From Desulfohalobiaceae bacterium S24 (GTDB taxonomy: Bacteria; Desulfobacterota; Desulfovibrionia; Desulfovibrionales; Desulfothermaceae), in the NCBI GenBank assembly GCA_011389765.1, contig JAABTT010000012.1:1-61051 (forward strand): 61,051 nt of DNA, written 5' to 3'. This document shows, one piece after another, positions 1-8,666 of the stretch (position 1 is the stretch's first letter; each line of letters opens with the position of its first letter). The notes beneath the pieces were generated by a model that searched no databases, was not told the DNA's origin, and saw only the letters and a program-made list of their open reading frames with translations. Both the position numbers and the translations under genes were made by a program.

Positions 1-114
1 AACTTTCAGATTGAAAGGTTTATGGAAATCAAATAAGCATAATTTTAGTATTGTTACCAATGAAATGATAGACCTAATTTGAGGTTTGGGCACTGAAAAA
101 GATTCCGGATCGGA

Positions 115-146
115 TTGTCGGAAAAAAACAAAATTGGATCAGTATA
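115..146. repeat. Truncated right end of the 88-bp inverted-repeat element
   Basis: These 32 bases match the right end of the two complete 88-bp elements at 37649-37736 and 46988-47075, ending in TTGGATCAGTATA. The left part is missing. The sequence fuses directly to the integrase remnant that follows, so the apparent TTG start of that frame comes from the element. Confidence 0.75.
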
Positions 147-522
147 TTTGGATTTTTGTGAAAAGTACGGATTTGATTCTCATGTTCCCCAGAGTTTACC
201 TAACTTTATTGAAAAATTGAGGATCAAAAATCAGAGTTCTGCCCAGCAGCAACAGGCTCGAAAGGCTGTTCAGCTCTTTCTGCAGGTGCACCGCATTGAT
301 GAAACGAAAACTGATGCCAAGTCTATGGAGCATGCTCCTGGAAAACAAACAGTTGCCAAAAAAATAACAACGTTATCCAGCAGCCTCTTCTGCCCAGGCA
401 AAAATTTCCGAATCCACCAGCAAAAACCGGCAGCTATCACCTCAACTCAAACAAGAGCAGTCATTCAAAGCATTGTATGTAATTTCTGTTGTAAAAGGCA
501 GCGATTTTCAAGTCTTACATAA
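145..522 (+). pseudogene. N-terminal remnant of an integron-integrase-like tyrosine recombinase
   Basis: The first ~50 residues of this frame (YLDFCEKYG, PQSLPNFIEKLR, then AQQQQARKAVQLF) resemble the SAM-like N-terminal DNA-binding domain of integron-type tyrosine recombinases. After about position 300 the reading loses any family resemblance, and no catalytic domain (R..H-R..Y) follows. The open frame begins inside a transposable-element end, so the original start is gone. I read it as a dead fragment. The assignment rests on remembered family resemblance, so it is moderate at best. Confidence 0.45.
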
Positions 523-732
523 TGAATTTTCTAACAATCAGTCGTCAAAAAAGTCAAGGGGCAGGAAGGCAAAGAAAATCAAGAAATTCAAACCTCCCAC
601 TCGTCGCAGAACCTTATCCCGGGAATTCTCTCTGAGGGCTGATTCGCAGAGAAAAGTCCTTTTTGAAACAACCATTCACTACGTTCACGTGGTTATTGGA
701 ACAAAAGGCAGTGACGGCAGAGACCTTGATAT

Positions 733-811
733 TTTTCTCCTGGCGACCCCGGTGAAACCAGCAAGCTGAGGCTGGCGCCTGTTTCACGGGACCATTGCTC
801 CCAGGAGAAAA
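733..811. repeat. Long interrupted hairpin
   Basis: Nested inverted repeats: an 11-bp outer arm (TTTTCTCCTGG, 733-743, with 801-811), an inner arm of about 10 bp with one bulge (748-758 with 781-790) and CAGC/GCTG (759-762 with 771-774). The structure lies just downstream of the integrase remnant. It does not show the RYYYAAC/GTTRRRY boxes expected of an integron attC site. Confidence 0.6.
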
Positions 812-869
812 GGTTCAGCCGCTGCGCGGCATAAAGCCACAGCTTGCATAGTCGCGCCAGCGATGGTGT

Positions 870-899
870 TTTTCGCCCAGGAATTTCGCTGGGCGAAAA
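870..899. repeat. Perfect 11-bp hairpin
   Basis: TTTTCGCCCAG (870-880) is followed by an 8-base loop and its exact complement (889-899). It is flanked by A and T tracts, so it could act as a bidirectional terminator in this decayed region. Confidence 0.55.
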
Positions 900-923
900 G
901 AAACCTGCAATTGTGAGTCCGTT

Positions 924-1050
924 GTGACCAAGAACCAGAGGCTTTTCGTCTCCAATGCGCCGCAAGATCCGGACTGGAACGCCGCCCGGGAATCGATTAC
1001 GATTTGATCGCCTATCTTGGCTATCCGGTATGCTGGCCAAGTGGCAATCG
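924..1050 (+). pseudogene. Fragment of a GAF sensor domain, frameshifted
   Basis: One frame reads FVSNAPQDPDWNAA. A second frame continues YDLIAYLGYPVCWPSGN. Together they match the GAF-domain signature of sensor kinases (PNALEDPEW... then SYLGFPI.WPDG). The two halves are in different frames, and no FGTICVLD continuation is found, so this is a remnant of a signalling protein. It lies about 360 bp upstream of an intact hybrid kinase and could be debris of a paralogue. The rest of 1-1412 shows no gene I can support. Confidence 0.5.
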
Positions 1051-1412
1051 TATATCCAGCAGCACTCTGATACCGAGTTCAGCCACAGCAAAAAATCATT
1101 CCAGTTCTTGACCACGGACAGGCCATTTGGTCACCTCGGGCTGCCTTTCTCACCCCTCGTCAGCTTTCCCATGCAGACAACCGGGCCCTGAGCAGCGAGC
1201 TTATCAAAATGCTGGCCAGGTATCTTCTGAAGAATCCTGATCCAAATTCTGAGGCGATTCTGCCTGAATCACTGCACCAGCAAACAAAAAATTCCTGCAC
1301 GTGAACAATGCAGTTCCCCAAACAAACCGTAAATCAGCATGAGCTTACCTGGATTGACATTCAACGAAATCACCTGCAGAGTAAAAAGAAGATTACCAAT
1401 AAAGGCTAATTC

Positions 1413-3938
1413 ATGATCACAAGTTGGATGTTCCCTTCCATCCTGGCCACCCTGATTGGCACCATTGTCCTCGCCGCCACCTATTCTTTTCTGTATCGGA
1501 GCGACAGAAAAACCTACCTGGGGATCTGGTCCTTCGGCTGGTGCCTTTACGCCCTGCGCTTCGCCTTAATGCTCGCCTATGTCGCTCTGGATACCGGAGC
1601 AGGCAGACACCTTCTTCTCATCGCGACTCAACTCACCTCGCTCGGAAGCGGACTTCTGCTCTTGTGGGGCAGCTACCTGTTCCTGGAACAGCGCTTTCCC
1701 AAAGCCTGGATCTCTCTCGGTCTTGGCGTGGGTCTGTATACAGTCTTCACCGGACTGTGGTCCACCTCGTTGATGTGGTTAAGCCTTCCAACCTTCTTCT
1801 TCCTCGGCTGGATCTACTTCTGGACAGGGGTGGTGTTTCTCCGCAACAAATCGATCCAGGAGGGGCCGGTCAAGACCGTGGGGATCTCGTTCATGCTCTG
1901 GGGACTGCACAAGGCCGACTACCCCTTTTTACGGCCGGTGACCTGGTTCGCGCCATGGGGCTATCTCCTGGGCGCCACTCTGGAAATCATCATCGCCATC
2001 AGCATGCTCATGGTCTATTTCCAGCGCAACCAGAGGCTGGTCCAGGAAGGCGAAGAGCGCTTTCGACGAACAATCCAAAGCGCCCCGATCGGGGTGGGAA
2101 TCGTTGACAGGCAGGGCGTTCTCACGGAATGCAATGCGGCCCTGGCGAAGATGATCGGTTACAGCCGGCACGAACTCCTGGGCCTGAATTTTGCCGAATT
2201 CACCCACCCGGAAGACTTGAAACGTGAATGGGGCCTGATCGAAGAGTTGTGGAGTGATCGACGGCTGGAATACCGTATGGAAAAACGCTACTTCCACAAA
2301 GACGGCTCCCACATCTGGGTGGACGTTGCCGCGTCCCTGTTCAAAGATGAATCCGGGGAGCTGGCCTTCGGGTTCGCCTTCGTGCAGGATATTTCCGCAA
2401 AGAAACAATTCGAGGAGGCCCTGCGTAAATCCGAGGAAAAATACCGTCATCTGGCCGAAACAACCAGCGACATCATCGTGGTTCACGACATGAACGGCCG
2501 CATCCTGTTCACGAATCAAGCCGGCCGGGATTTTTACGGCCTGCCACATTCGGAAATGCTGAATGCTTCGGTCTTCGATTTCATCCCCCGGGAGTATCAT
2601 GCGGATCTGATGTCACGGAAAGAACGGCGCAGCCATGGCGATGCGGACATGCATCTCTATGAAATCGAATTCATCAACAACGCCGGGCGACGGTTTCCCA
2701 TTGAAGTCAATTCCACCCCCCTCATCCAGGAAGGGCACGAACAGAGGATCCTGATCGTCGCCCGGGATATCAGCAAACGAAAGGAGCTGGAGGCCCAGCT
2801 CCAGCAGGCCCAGAAGATGGAGGCCATCGGGAACCTGGCCGGGGGCATCGCCCATGACTTTAACAACATCCTCTACCCGCTGATGGGCTTCACCGAAATG
2901 CTCAAAGAGGATGTTCCGGCTGACAGCCCCCTGCACAGCCATATCGATGAAATCCTTCAGGCATCTTTTCGGGCCAGGGATCTGGTCAAGCAGATCCTGG
3001 CCTTCAGCCGGCAGGGGAGCCAGGAACTCAAGCCCGTCAAACTGCAGCCGATCGTCTCGGAGGCCCTGAAGCTTCTTCGATCTTCCATCCCGACCACCAT
3101 CGACATACGCACGGACATCAATCCCGAGTGCGGCCTCGTGAGCGCCGACCCCACCCAGATCCATCAGATTATCATGAATCTGGCCACCAACGCCTACCAT
3201 GCCATGGAGGAAACCGGGGGCAGCCTCACGGTAGGCCTGGAGCAAACCGGGCTGGAGGCGGCACAGGCTGCTCTTTTGAATTTGGAACCAGGGGACTACG
3301 CCTGCCTGCGTTTCGCAGACACGGGCCTCGGCATTGACAAAGAAATTCTGGATAAGATCTTCGATCCCTATTTCACAACAAAAAAAACCGGCAAAGGGAC
3401 CGGACTGGGGCTTTCGGTGGTCCATGGGATTGTGGCCCGCAGCCATGGGGGCATCCAAGTTCACAGTGAACCGGGCCAAGGGACTGAGGTCCAGATTTTT
3501 TTGCCGATTCTGGAGCAGGCCCCCCATGGATCTCATCTGGAGTCGAACATCCCCATACCCGGCGGTACGGAACGTATCCTCCTGGTCGACGACGAAGCCT
3601 CCGTTGTTAAAATGGAACAGCAGATGCTGGAACGTCTTGGCTATACGGTCACTGTCCGCAACGGAAGCCTGGATGCCCTGGAGGCCTTCAAAGCCGACCC
3701 ACAGGCATTTGACCTGGTGGTCACGGACATGACCATGCCGAACATGACCGGGGTACAGCTTGCCGCAGAAGTAAAAAAGATCAGGCCGGCCGTTCCGGTG
3801 GTCTTATGCACCGGCTTCAGTTACCAGATCAACGAGGAAAAAAGCAAGGCTCTCGGCATTGACGGATTCGTCATGAAGCCTGTAATCATGAAGGAGATTG
3901 CCGCAAGCATTCGGAAGATTTTGGACAACAGGAGTTGA
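1413..3938 (+). CDS. Membrane-bound hybrid sensor histidine kinase (7TM-like, PAS, PAS, HisKA, HATPase, REC)
   Basis: The 841-residue protein has about 210 hydrophobic N-terminal residues with six to seven membrane segments, probably an input domain. Two PAS/PAC modules follow (about 212-335 and 341-460). The HisKA helix has the phospho-acceptor in GGIAHDFNN, which places His481. The ATPase domain shows the N box (NLATNAYHAM), DTGLGID and GTGLGLSVV. A C-terminal receiver holds the DD pair (LLVDDE), the phospho-Asp772 in VTDMTMPN and the conserved Lys in VMKP. It is expected to autophosphorylate and relay to its own receiver, which resembles receivers of hybrid kinases lacking an output domain. 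The start follows AAAGG at good spacing. The signal and the downstream partner cannot be read from the sequence. Confidence 0.93.
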   Translation: MITSWMFPSILATLIGTIVLAATYSFLYRSDRKTYLGIWSFGWCLYALRFALMLAYVALDTGAGRHLLLIATQLTSLGSGLLLLWGSYLFLEQRFPKAWISLGLGVGLYTVFTGLWSTSLMWLSLPTFFFLGWIYFWTGVVFLRNKSIQEGPVKTVGISFMLWGLHKADYPFLRPVTWFAPWGYLLGATLEIIIAISMLMVYFQRNQRLVQEGEERFRRTIQSAPIGVGIVDRQGVLTECNAALAKMIGYSRHELLGLNFAEFTHPEDLKREWGLIEELWSDRRLEYRMEKRYFHKDGSHIWVDVAASLFKDESGELAFGFAFVQDISAKKQFEEALRKSEEKYRHLAETTSDIIVVHDMNGRILFTNQAGRDFYGLPHSEMLNASVFDFIPREYHADLMSRKERRSHGDADMHLYEIEFINNAGRRFPIEVNSTPLIQEGHEQRILIVARDISKRKELEAQLQQAQKMEAIGNLAGGIAHDFNNILYPLMGFTEMLKEDVPADSPLHSHIDEILQASFRARDLVKQILAFSRQGSQELKPVKLQPIVSEALKLLRSSIPTTIDIRTDINPECGLVSADPTQIHQIIMNLATNAYHAMEETGGSLTVGLEQTGLEAAQAALLNLEPGDYACLRFADTGLGIDKEILDKIFDPYFTTKKTGKGTGLGLSVVHGIVARSHGGIQVHSEPGQGTEVQIFLPILEQAPHGSHLESNIPIPGGTERILLVDDEASVVKMEQQMLERLGYTVTVRNGSLDALEAFKADPQAFDLVVTDMTMPNMTGVQLAAEVKKIRPAVPVVLCTGFSYQINEEKSKALGIDGFVMKPVIMKEIAASIRKILDNRS

Positions 3939-4148
3939 GGGAGTCTCTACTGAAACTTTTTATATATAAAACACGGTGTTATTTTTGAAAAGATGAGTTG
4001 CTCTCTGAAGTGCTGTCCATATTGGATGCCTGCATCTATTAGCCGGCCAAAACAGTTTGCAGCAAACCGCCAGGCCGTGCGATTTTGAAAAGCATCGCTT
4101 CATTTTTGAAAAATCCATTATCCTGCAAGGTTCACGGGGAGGATTGAT

Positions 4149-5681
4149 ATGACCTATTCGCCACACTTGAGTTCCGGATTCACATTTGCCAAAAACCGAA
4201 GTTCTTTCATATCGCCCCAGTCGGGAATGTGTTCGTTTTGCACGCAAGAGTGCAACGGCACCTGCGAACTGGCACAGGCGGCCGTGTTGGGGGCGCAGAC
4301 GGTATACCCCACAACAACCGGGAACAACCAAATCGCATCAGAAAAAGACTATCCAATTGATTTTTCACATTTTAATATTAATGGCCGGGTGTTCGGGGCT
4401 AAGGGTGTCAATGAAAGCATGGACGAGGCCACCATCTTTAACGTACACCTGGAACGGACCTATGGCTACTTCAACCCGGTCACCATGACAATGCCCGTCA
4501 TCCTTCCTGCATTGATCAAGCTGAACTGGGAAGACTACTTTGCCGGAGCGGCCATGGCCGGTGTCACCTGTGTTATTGGTGAGCATGCCAGAAACAATGA
4601 GCCGAATCTGGAAATCGAAGACGGAAAGGTTACGGTTTTTCCGCTGCTTGAAAAGGCCCTTGACTGCTTTCACCGCTATGACAGGGGATATGGGCAGATT
4701 GTGCTGCAATGCAATGTGGATGACGACCTCATGGGCGTTCCTAAAGTTGCCATCGAGAAATATGGAGCCAGGGCCATTGAGATCAAGTTCGGGCAATCGG
4801 CAAAGGGAACCCAGCCGGTCATACGGGTCAAGGATCTTGAAACCGCCCTTCTCAAGCAGCAGCAGGGGAATCTGGTTCATCCCGATCCCCGTGATCCATC
4901 TGTACAAAAAGCCTATCGTGACGGGGTCTGTCCAAATTTTTACACCTATGGCCGACTGCCCTTGTGGACTGAAAAATCTCTGATGGCCCATATTTCAAGG
5001 TTACGGGATCTGGGCGCCAAGAACATCTATTTTAAAATGGCGGGATATGACAGGGAAGATATCGAACGAGTGCTGCGGATGGCCTGTGAGGCCCACGTGG
5101 ATATGGTCACCTTTGACGGGGCCGGCGGCGGTTCCGGATACAGCCCCTCAAAGATGATGAACGAGTGGTCATTGCCCACGGTCTGCCTGGAAGATGCCGT
5201 AATCCGCATTTGCGAACAATTGAAATCCGAGGGATCCATTCTGCCCGCCATCGTGATCACCGGCGGCTTTGCCAGTGAAGATCAGGTATTCAAGGGCCTG
5301 GCCTACGGGGATGGCTATGTACAGGGAATTGGTTTGTGCCGGGCGTCAATGGCTGCTGCCATGACCGGAAAAACAATCGGCGAACAGATAAAGGCTAAAG
5401 ATGTGCCGGAGCGATTCAAAGCCTTTGGTTCAACAATTGAAGAAATATTTTGCGATCTTCCTGATTTGCGTGCTCTGTACGGCACACGGGCCAATGCCTT
5501 TTCCACCGGGGCCATTGGGGTTTTTTCGTATCTCAATAAAATTGCCTTTGGGCTCAAGCATTTTGCGGCCCTGAATCGAAAATTCAAAATTGATCTTCTG
5601 GACAAAAGCGATCTCATCCCCCTCACATCTGAGGCCAGGGCTCTGATGTCGAATGAGTGGTTTACCTCGGTAAAAAAGTAA
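4149..5681 (+). CDS. FMN-binding glutamate synthase-like protein
   Basis: The 510-residue protein matches the FMN-binding synthase domain of glutamate synthase. It has a TIM-barrel segment with the glycine-rich stretch DGAGGGSGYSP and the phosphate-binding region ITGGFASEDQVFKG followed by AYGDGYVQGIGL. There is no amidotransferase domain and no GXGXG domain, so it is the stand-alone archaeal-type synthase domain rather than complete GltB. An N-terminal cysteine cluster (Cys28, 31, 35, 39) could bind an Fe-S cluster. The start follows GGGGAGG six bases upstream. No small subunit lies alongside, so its electron donor and true substrate are uncertain, and the glutamate synthase label describes the fold rather than proven activity. 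Confidence 0.85.
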   Translation: MTYSPHLSSGFTFAKNRSSFISPQSGMCSFCTQECNGTCELAQAAVLGAQTVYPTTTGNNQIASEKDYPIDFSHFNINGRVFGAKGVNESMDEATIFNVHLERTYGYFNPVTMTMPVILPALIKLNWEDYFAGAAMAGVTCVIGEHARNNEPNLEIEDGKVTVFPLLEKALDCFHRYDRGYGQIVLQCNVDDDLMGVPKVAIEKYGARAIEIKFGQSAKGTQPVIRVKDLETALLKQQQGNLVHPDPRDPSVQKAYRDGVCPNFYTYGRLPLWTEKSLMAHISRLRDLGAKNIYFKMAGYDREDIERVLRMACEAHVDMVTFDGAGGGSGYSPSKMMNEWSLPTVCLEDAVIRICEQLKSEGSILPAIVITGGFASEDQVFKGLAYGDGYVQGIGLCRASMAAAMTGKTIGEQIKAKDVPERFKAFGSTIEEIFCDLPDLRALYGTRANAFSTGAIGVFSYLNKIAFGLKHFAALNRKFKIDLLDKSDLIPLTSEARALMSNEWFTSVKK

Positions 5682-5722
5682 TTGACCACGCAGACAAACA
5701 CTGAACCTAAAAGGAGACGAGG

Positions 5723-6256
5723 ATGGACCAATTTACCGATCGGATGCTTCGGGCGGCAAAGCTTGAAGCGGCAGTTTACGAAGAGGTGGAGGCGGACACG
5801 GGAGCCATGCGTCAGGCTATGGGAGTCGTCCTGCTCTCAAGCCTGGCGGCCGGTATCGGAGTCGTAGCCAGTCAGGGCTTGAGCGGCATGCTCATGGGCA
5901 CCCTGGCCGCCCTGCTCAGCTGGTATGTCTGGGCCTTGCTCACCTTTTTCATCGGCACCAAACTCCTGCCTGTTTCCCAAACCCGGGCCGACATGGGCGA
6001 ACTTCTGCGCACCATCGGATTTTCCAGTGCTCCAGGATTGATCCGTATTCTGGGCATTATCCCGTTTTTGCGGGGTATTGTCTTCCTTATCGCCGGAATC
6101 TGGATGCTGGTGGCCATGGTGGTCGCGGTCAGGCAGGCCCTGGATTACGACAGCACCCTCCGTGCGGTCGGGGTCTGCTTCATTGGCTGGCTGATTCAGA
6201 TACTGTTGATCGGCTTGTTGTTCGCCATTTTCGGCGGGATGCCCCAACCGGCTTGA
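5723..6256 (+). CDS. Yip1-family integral membrane protein
   Basis: A 177-residue protein. The N-terminal ~35 residues are amphipathic and acidic. Then come about four to five hydrophobic segments with a pattern typical of bacterial Yip1/YIF1 domain proteins (LSWYVWALLTFFIGTKLLP, then FSSAPGLIRILGIIP). The family is widespread and its bacterial function is unknown. AAAGGAG lies 5-8 bases upstream of the ATG, and the gene sits about 40 bp after the flavoprotein, so the two may be co-transcribed. The last ~56 bp of this gene are duplicated in degenerate form at 7947-8003. Confidence 0.8.
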   Translation: MDQFTDRMLRAAKLEAAVYEEVEADTGAMRQAMGVVLLSSLAAGIGVVASQGLSGMLMGTLAALLSWYVWALLTFFIGTKLLPVSQTRADMGELLRTIGFSSAPGLIRILGIIPFLRGIVFLIAGIWMLVAMVVAVRQALDYDSTLRAVGVCFIGWLIQILLIGLLFAIFGGMPQPA

Positions 6257-6484
6257 AAGATACGAGCCCGGTCGCTCGCTCAAAAGCCATACTGCAACAG
6301 CCATTTTCCCTGGCCGCATTTTCAGTTTGACAAGAACGACAATCATCTGCGAGCTGTTCAAAATAAAATAAAAGAAGCGCAGGGGGTCAGGTTAAATGAG
6401 TTGCCATTAAACAGCAGCTTGGCTCCATATTCTTCTATATAATTCAGTTGTCCTGTGGAAAGAGAGCGTACCTTTCAAGCCTGA

Positions 6485-7681
6485 CTAGATCACGGCCCGA
6501 ATATACTTCTTCTTCAACAATCTCCAGAACACCACGGCAAAAGCCGTGAGCGGGATGGCCAGCATCATGCCCAGGATCCCCCCGAGGGCCACCCCCCAGA
6601 AAAAGACTGCGAAAATGATCAGGGCGGGATGCAGGCCGGTGCGGTCGCCCATGATACGGGGGGTAAGCAGATAGCCTTCGATGGCCTGCACCACTCCGAA
6701 AACCACCAAAACCAGTGCCACCAGCACCAGGCTCCCCCCTTCGCCGAAATAGGCCAGGGGCAGTGCGACCGCCAGTCCGGCGATGCTCCCCAAGTAGGGG
6801 ATGATGTTGAGCAGCCCCAGGGCCATGCCGAACATAAGGCCGTAGGGCAGCCCGACCAGGGCAAAGCCGCTCGCGAACAAGACGCCCTGGAGCAAGGCGA
6901 TGATGATCTGGCCGCGGAAAAAGGTCAGGAGAATGCCGATGAACTGATCGAGCAGATAGAGGAGATCGTCCTTGGTTTCCTCCTTGAAGAACGGCAAAAA
7001 CTCCCTGATCTCCCTGGTGTCAAAAGGCTTGGCCATGAGAAAGAAGGCCAGGTAGACCGGAAGAACCGCCCAGGCGAATAAGCTTGAAGCGGATTGAAAC
7101 ACCTGAGCAATGGACTGCGAGACCTGCGAGCCGGAAGTCCGAAGCGCACTGGCCAGCATGCCTCCGGGATTTTCCATAAGATTATCGAATGTGGACAGCA
7201 GTCCGTATTTTTTCAATAGGGCTGATCCCTGGGGCCAATAGGATTGCACCGTCTCCTGGACAGCCTTGATCATGGACGGCAGGTCGTCGACGAGCTGAAG
7301 CACCTGATTCACGGCGAATATAGCAGCGAACCAGATAAAAATCGCCAGCGGAATAAAGGCGGAGAGAAAAAACAGCAGCAGGGCCGCTCCCCGGGACCCG
7401 CGGCAGCCCTTGAGCAGCAGGTTATAATACGGTCGGAGCAGCATGGTCAGAATCCCTGCCACCACCGGCGGCAACAGGACGTTTTTGAAAAAGCCGACAA
7501 AAAGCGCTAATCCCCAGACAATGGCGATGCACACCAGCCCGAGCACCAGGGCCGACCCCAGGGTGATCGCGGCGGCAATGGTCGCCCGCTGCCGCGGTCC
7601 CAGTTCAATATTTCCCAACATACGGTTCACACGGAGGACTTGAAGTTTCGAAAAGGCCCTGAACGTATGCGGGTCCGCCAC
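6485..7681 (-). CDS. AI-2E family transporter (PerM-like permease)
   Basis: The 398-residue protein carries about eight hydrophobic segments and the family's conserved C-terminal features (PYLGSIAGLAVALPLA and the GVVQAIEGYLLTPRIMGDRTGLHP stretch). Homologues have been implicated in export of small molecules and ions; transport of AI-2 is shown only for a few members. The reading frame opens with GTG at 7681, which lacks a clear Shine-Dalgarno. An ATG 20 codons later (MLGNIELG) is an alternative start. It is convergent with the Yip1 gene; the 228-bp gap between them holds no feature I recognise. Confidence 0.85.
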   Translation of the reverse strand: MADPHTFRAFSKLQVLRVNRMLGNIELGPRQRATIAAAITLGSALVLGLVCIAIVWGLALFVGFFKNVLLPPVVAGILTMLLRPYYNLLLKGCRGSRGAALLLFFLSAFIPLAIFIWFAAIFAVNQVLQLVDDLPSMIKAVQETVQSYWPQGSALLKKYGLLSTFDNLMENPGGMLASALRTSGSQVSQSIAQVFQSASSLFAWAVLPVYLAFFLMAKPFDTREIREFLPFFKEETKDDLLYLLDQFIGILLTFFRGQIIIALLQGVLFASGFALVGLPYGLMFGMALGLLNIIPYLGSIAGLAVALPLAYFGEGGSLVLVALVLVVFGVVQAIEGYLLTPRIMGDRTGLHPALIIFAVFFWGVALGGILGMMLAIPLTAFAVVFWRLLKKKYIRAVI

Positions 7682-7946
7682 TGCACAGAGCTGTTTATTT
7701 CCTGCTTCAGACTATAGCACTTCAGCTTCAGATGTCAAAACAGGCCTTTCATAACAATCATCCCCGGGCCCCGATACACATCCTAACTGCACTTTTCCCT
7801 AGCCCTGGCCCGAATTTTTCCCTACAGTCGGACGAAATACGCATTACGTTCCCGAATCCAAGCACGCATTCGGCAGGCAAAGATCCCCCGTGAGCAAGCC
7901 TTAAAAAACCAAGGGCCGAAAACGTTAAAGCGAAAGAGAGCTCTGT

Positions 7947-8003
7947 ATACTGTTGATCGGCTTGTTTTTTTCCTTGTTCGGCGGGATGCCCCACCCGGCT
8001 TGA
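7947..8003 (+). pseudogene. Degenerate duplicate of the 3' end of the Yip1-family gene
   Basis: This stretch reads ATACTGTTGATCGGCTTG, then after a T-rich divergence TTCGGCGGGATGCCCC and CCGGCTTGA. It matches 6200-6255, the last codons and stop of the Yip1 gene, with a few substitutions. Nothing upstream of it matches the rest of that gene. The remainder of 7682-8050 has no recognisable gene. Confidence 0.8.
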
Positions 8004-8056
8004 GCAGGACGTGCACATTTCTGGCCGACACTTACTGCTGCTTCAGAAAATAATGC

Positions 8057-8086
8057 TTGACAATCCAAAACAGCCTGCCGTACACT
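8057..8086 (+). promoter_or_regulatory. Sigma-70-type promoter of the riboswitch transcript
   Basis: TTGACA (8057-8062) and TACACT (8081-8086) are separated by 18 bases. Initiation about 7 bases further on would place the start of RNA exactly at the 5' side of the GEMM-I aptamer. Confidence 0.6.
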
Positions 8087-8091
8087 GAAAA

Positions 8092-8175
8092 CAAATGATT
8101 GATAAAGCCAAACTTATCGCGAGGTAAGGACGGAAAGCCGCGGATCTCTCTGAGATGGCCGGGTTGCCACACATT
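8092..8175 (+). ncRNA. GEMM-I riboswitch (cyclic dinucleotide aptamer)
   Basis: The core follows the GEMM-I consensus in order: GATAAAGCCAAAC; a P2 arm CTTAtcGCGAggTAAG closed by a GNRA tetraloop; GGACGGAAAGCC; the P3 side (CGGATCT...); and GGCCGGGTTGCC as tetraloop receptor and closing strand. GEMM-I RNAs bind c-di-GMP, while the GEMM-Ib subtype found in Geobacter prefers cGAMP. The key base is shifted here (GCCAAAC rather than GGCAAAC), so I cannot assign the ligand. It precedes a small ORF and a large regulator. Confidence 0.85.
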
Positions 8176-8281
8176 GAACGCCTCATTTTTGAATCCCCCC
8201 CCTCATTGTGGTGCCATACATTCCGGCATCTCCAGAGACTTCCTTTCCCCCGCTTCCCAGCCCTCACTGGCATATCTTCGG

Positions 8282-8324
8282 GCATCATGATGGCTGAAAA
8301 GCCATGATGCAAGAGTCGTCTTTT
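8282..8324 (+). terminator. Candidate riboswitch-controlled terminator
   Basis: GCATCA (282-287) pairs with TGATGC (305-310), and TGGC (291-294) pairs with GCCA (301-304) around a GAAAA-type loop. A weak T-rich tail (TCGTCTTTT) follows. It lies between the aptamer and the first coding region, where an expression platform is expected. The U-run is imperfect. Confidence 0.45.
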
Positions 8325-8389
8325 GTGACCGAATTTTCTCCAAGTTTTCTGTTCCGGCAGGAATTGCCGGCAAAAGAAGGAGGCTGAAA

Positions 8390-8653
8390 ATGTTCATCAC
8401 AGCTTCGATTTCCTATCCCCCGAACAGCGCAGAGGCCATGGCCAGACTATGTATGGAAGCCTGGGAACTGCAGGGCGGCTCATCAGGAAAGCACCCGTCC
8501 ATTTGCTTCAATCAACAGGAAGACACCCTGCGCCTGTGTATTTCCGAACCTGGGAACGCTCCCCCTGCAGATGACCTCAATCTCCTGAAGATGTATCTAA
8601 CCAAGTTATTTGGAATTCCCGGGGCCAGATTCGGGGTCCGCATGACTTTCTGA
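8390..8653 (+). CDS. Hypothetical 87-residue protein downstream of GEMM-I
   Basis: An ATG follows a strong AAGGAGG, itself preceded by a small hairpin (CCGGCA/TGCCGG, 8354-8370). The product is soluble and mixed alpha/beta in character, without a signal peptide or membrane segment, and has two Cys. I do not recognise a family. It ends 13 bp before the large regulator, so the two are almost certainly one transcript under the riboswitch. A role together with the regulator is an inference from position only. Confidence 0.65.
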   Translation: MFITASISYPPNSAEAMARLCMEAWELQGGSSGKHPSICFNQQEDTLRLCISEPGNAPPADDLNLLKMYLTKLFGIPGARFGVRMTF

Positions 8654-8666
8654 GGTTGAACCGAGC

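Noticed and set aside
733-811. Integron attC recombination site
   Set aside because: The expected RYYYAAC and GTTRRRY core boxes are not present at the stem ends.
1340-1410. C-terminal piece of a CorA-like protein (LTWIDIQ...)
   Set aside because: Only a few residues fit and they lie at the wrong end of the family; not supportable.
2613-3536. Minus-strand open frame inside the hybrid kinase
   Set aside because: It is a shadow of the HisKA/ATPase coding region, without its own ribosome site or motifs.
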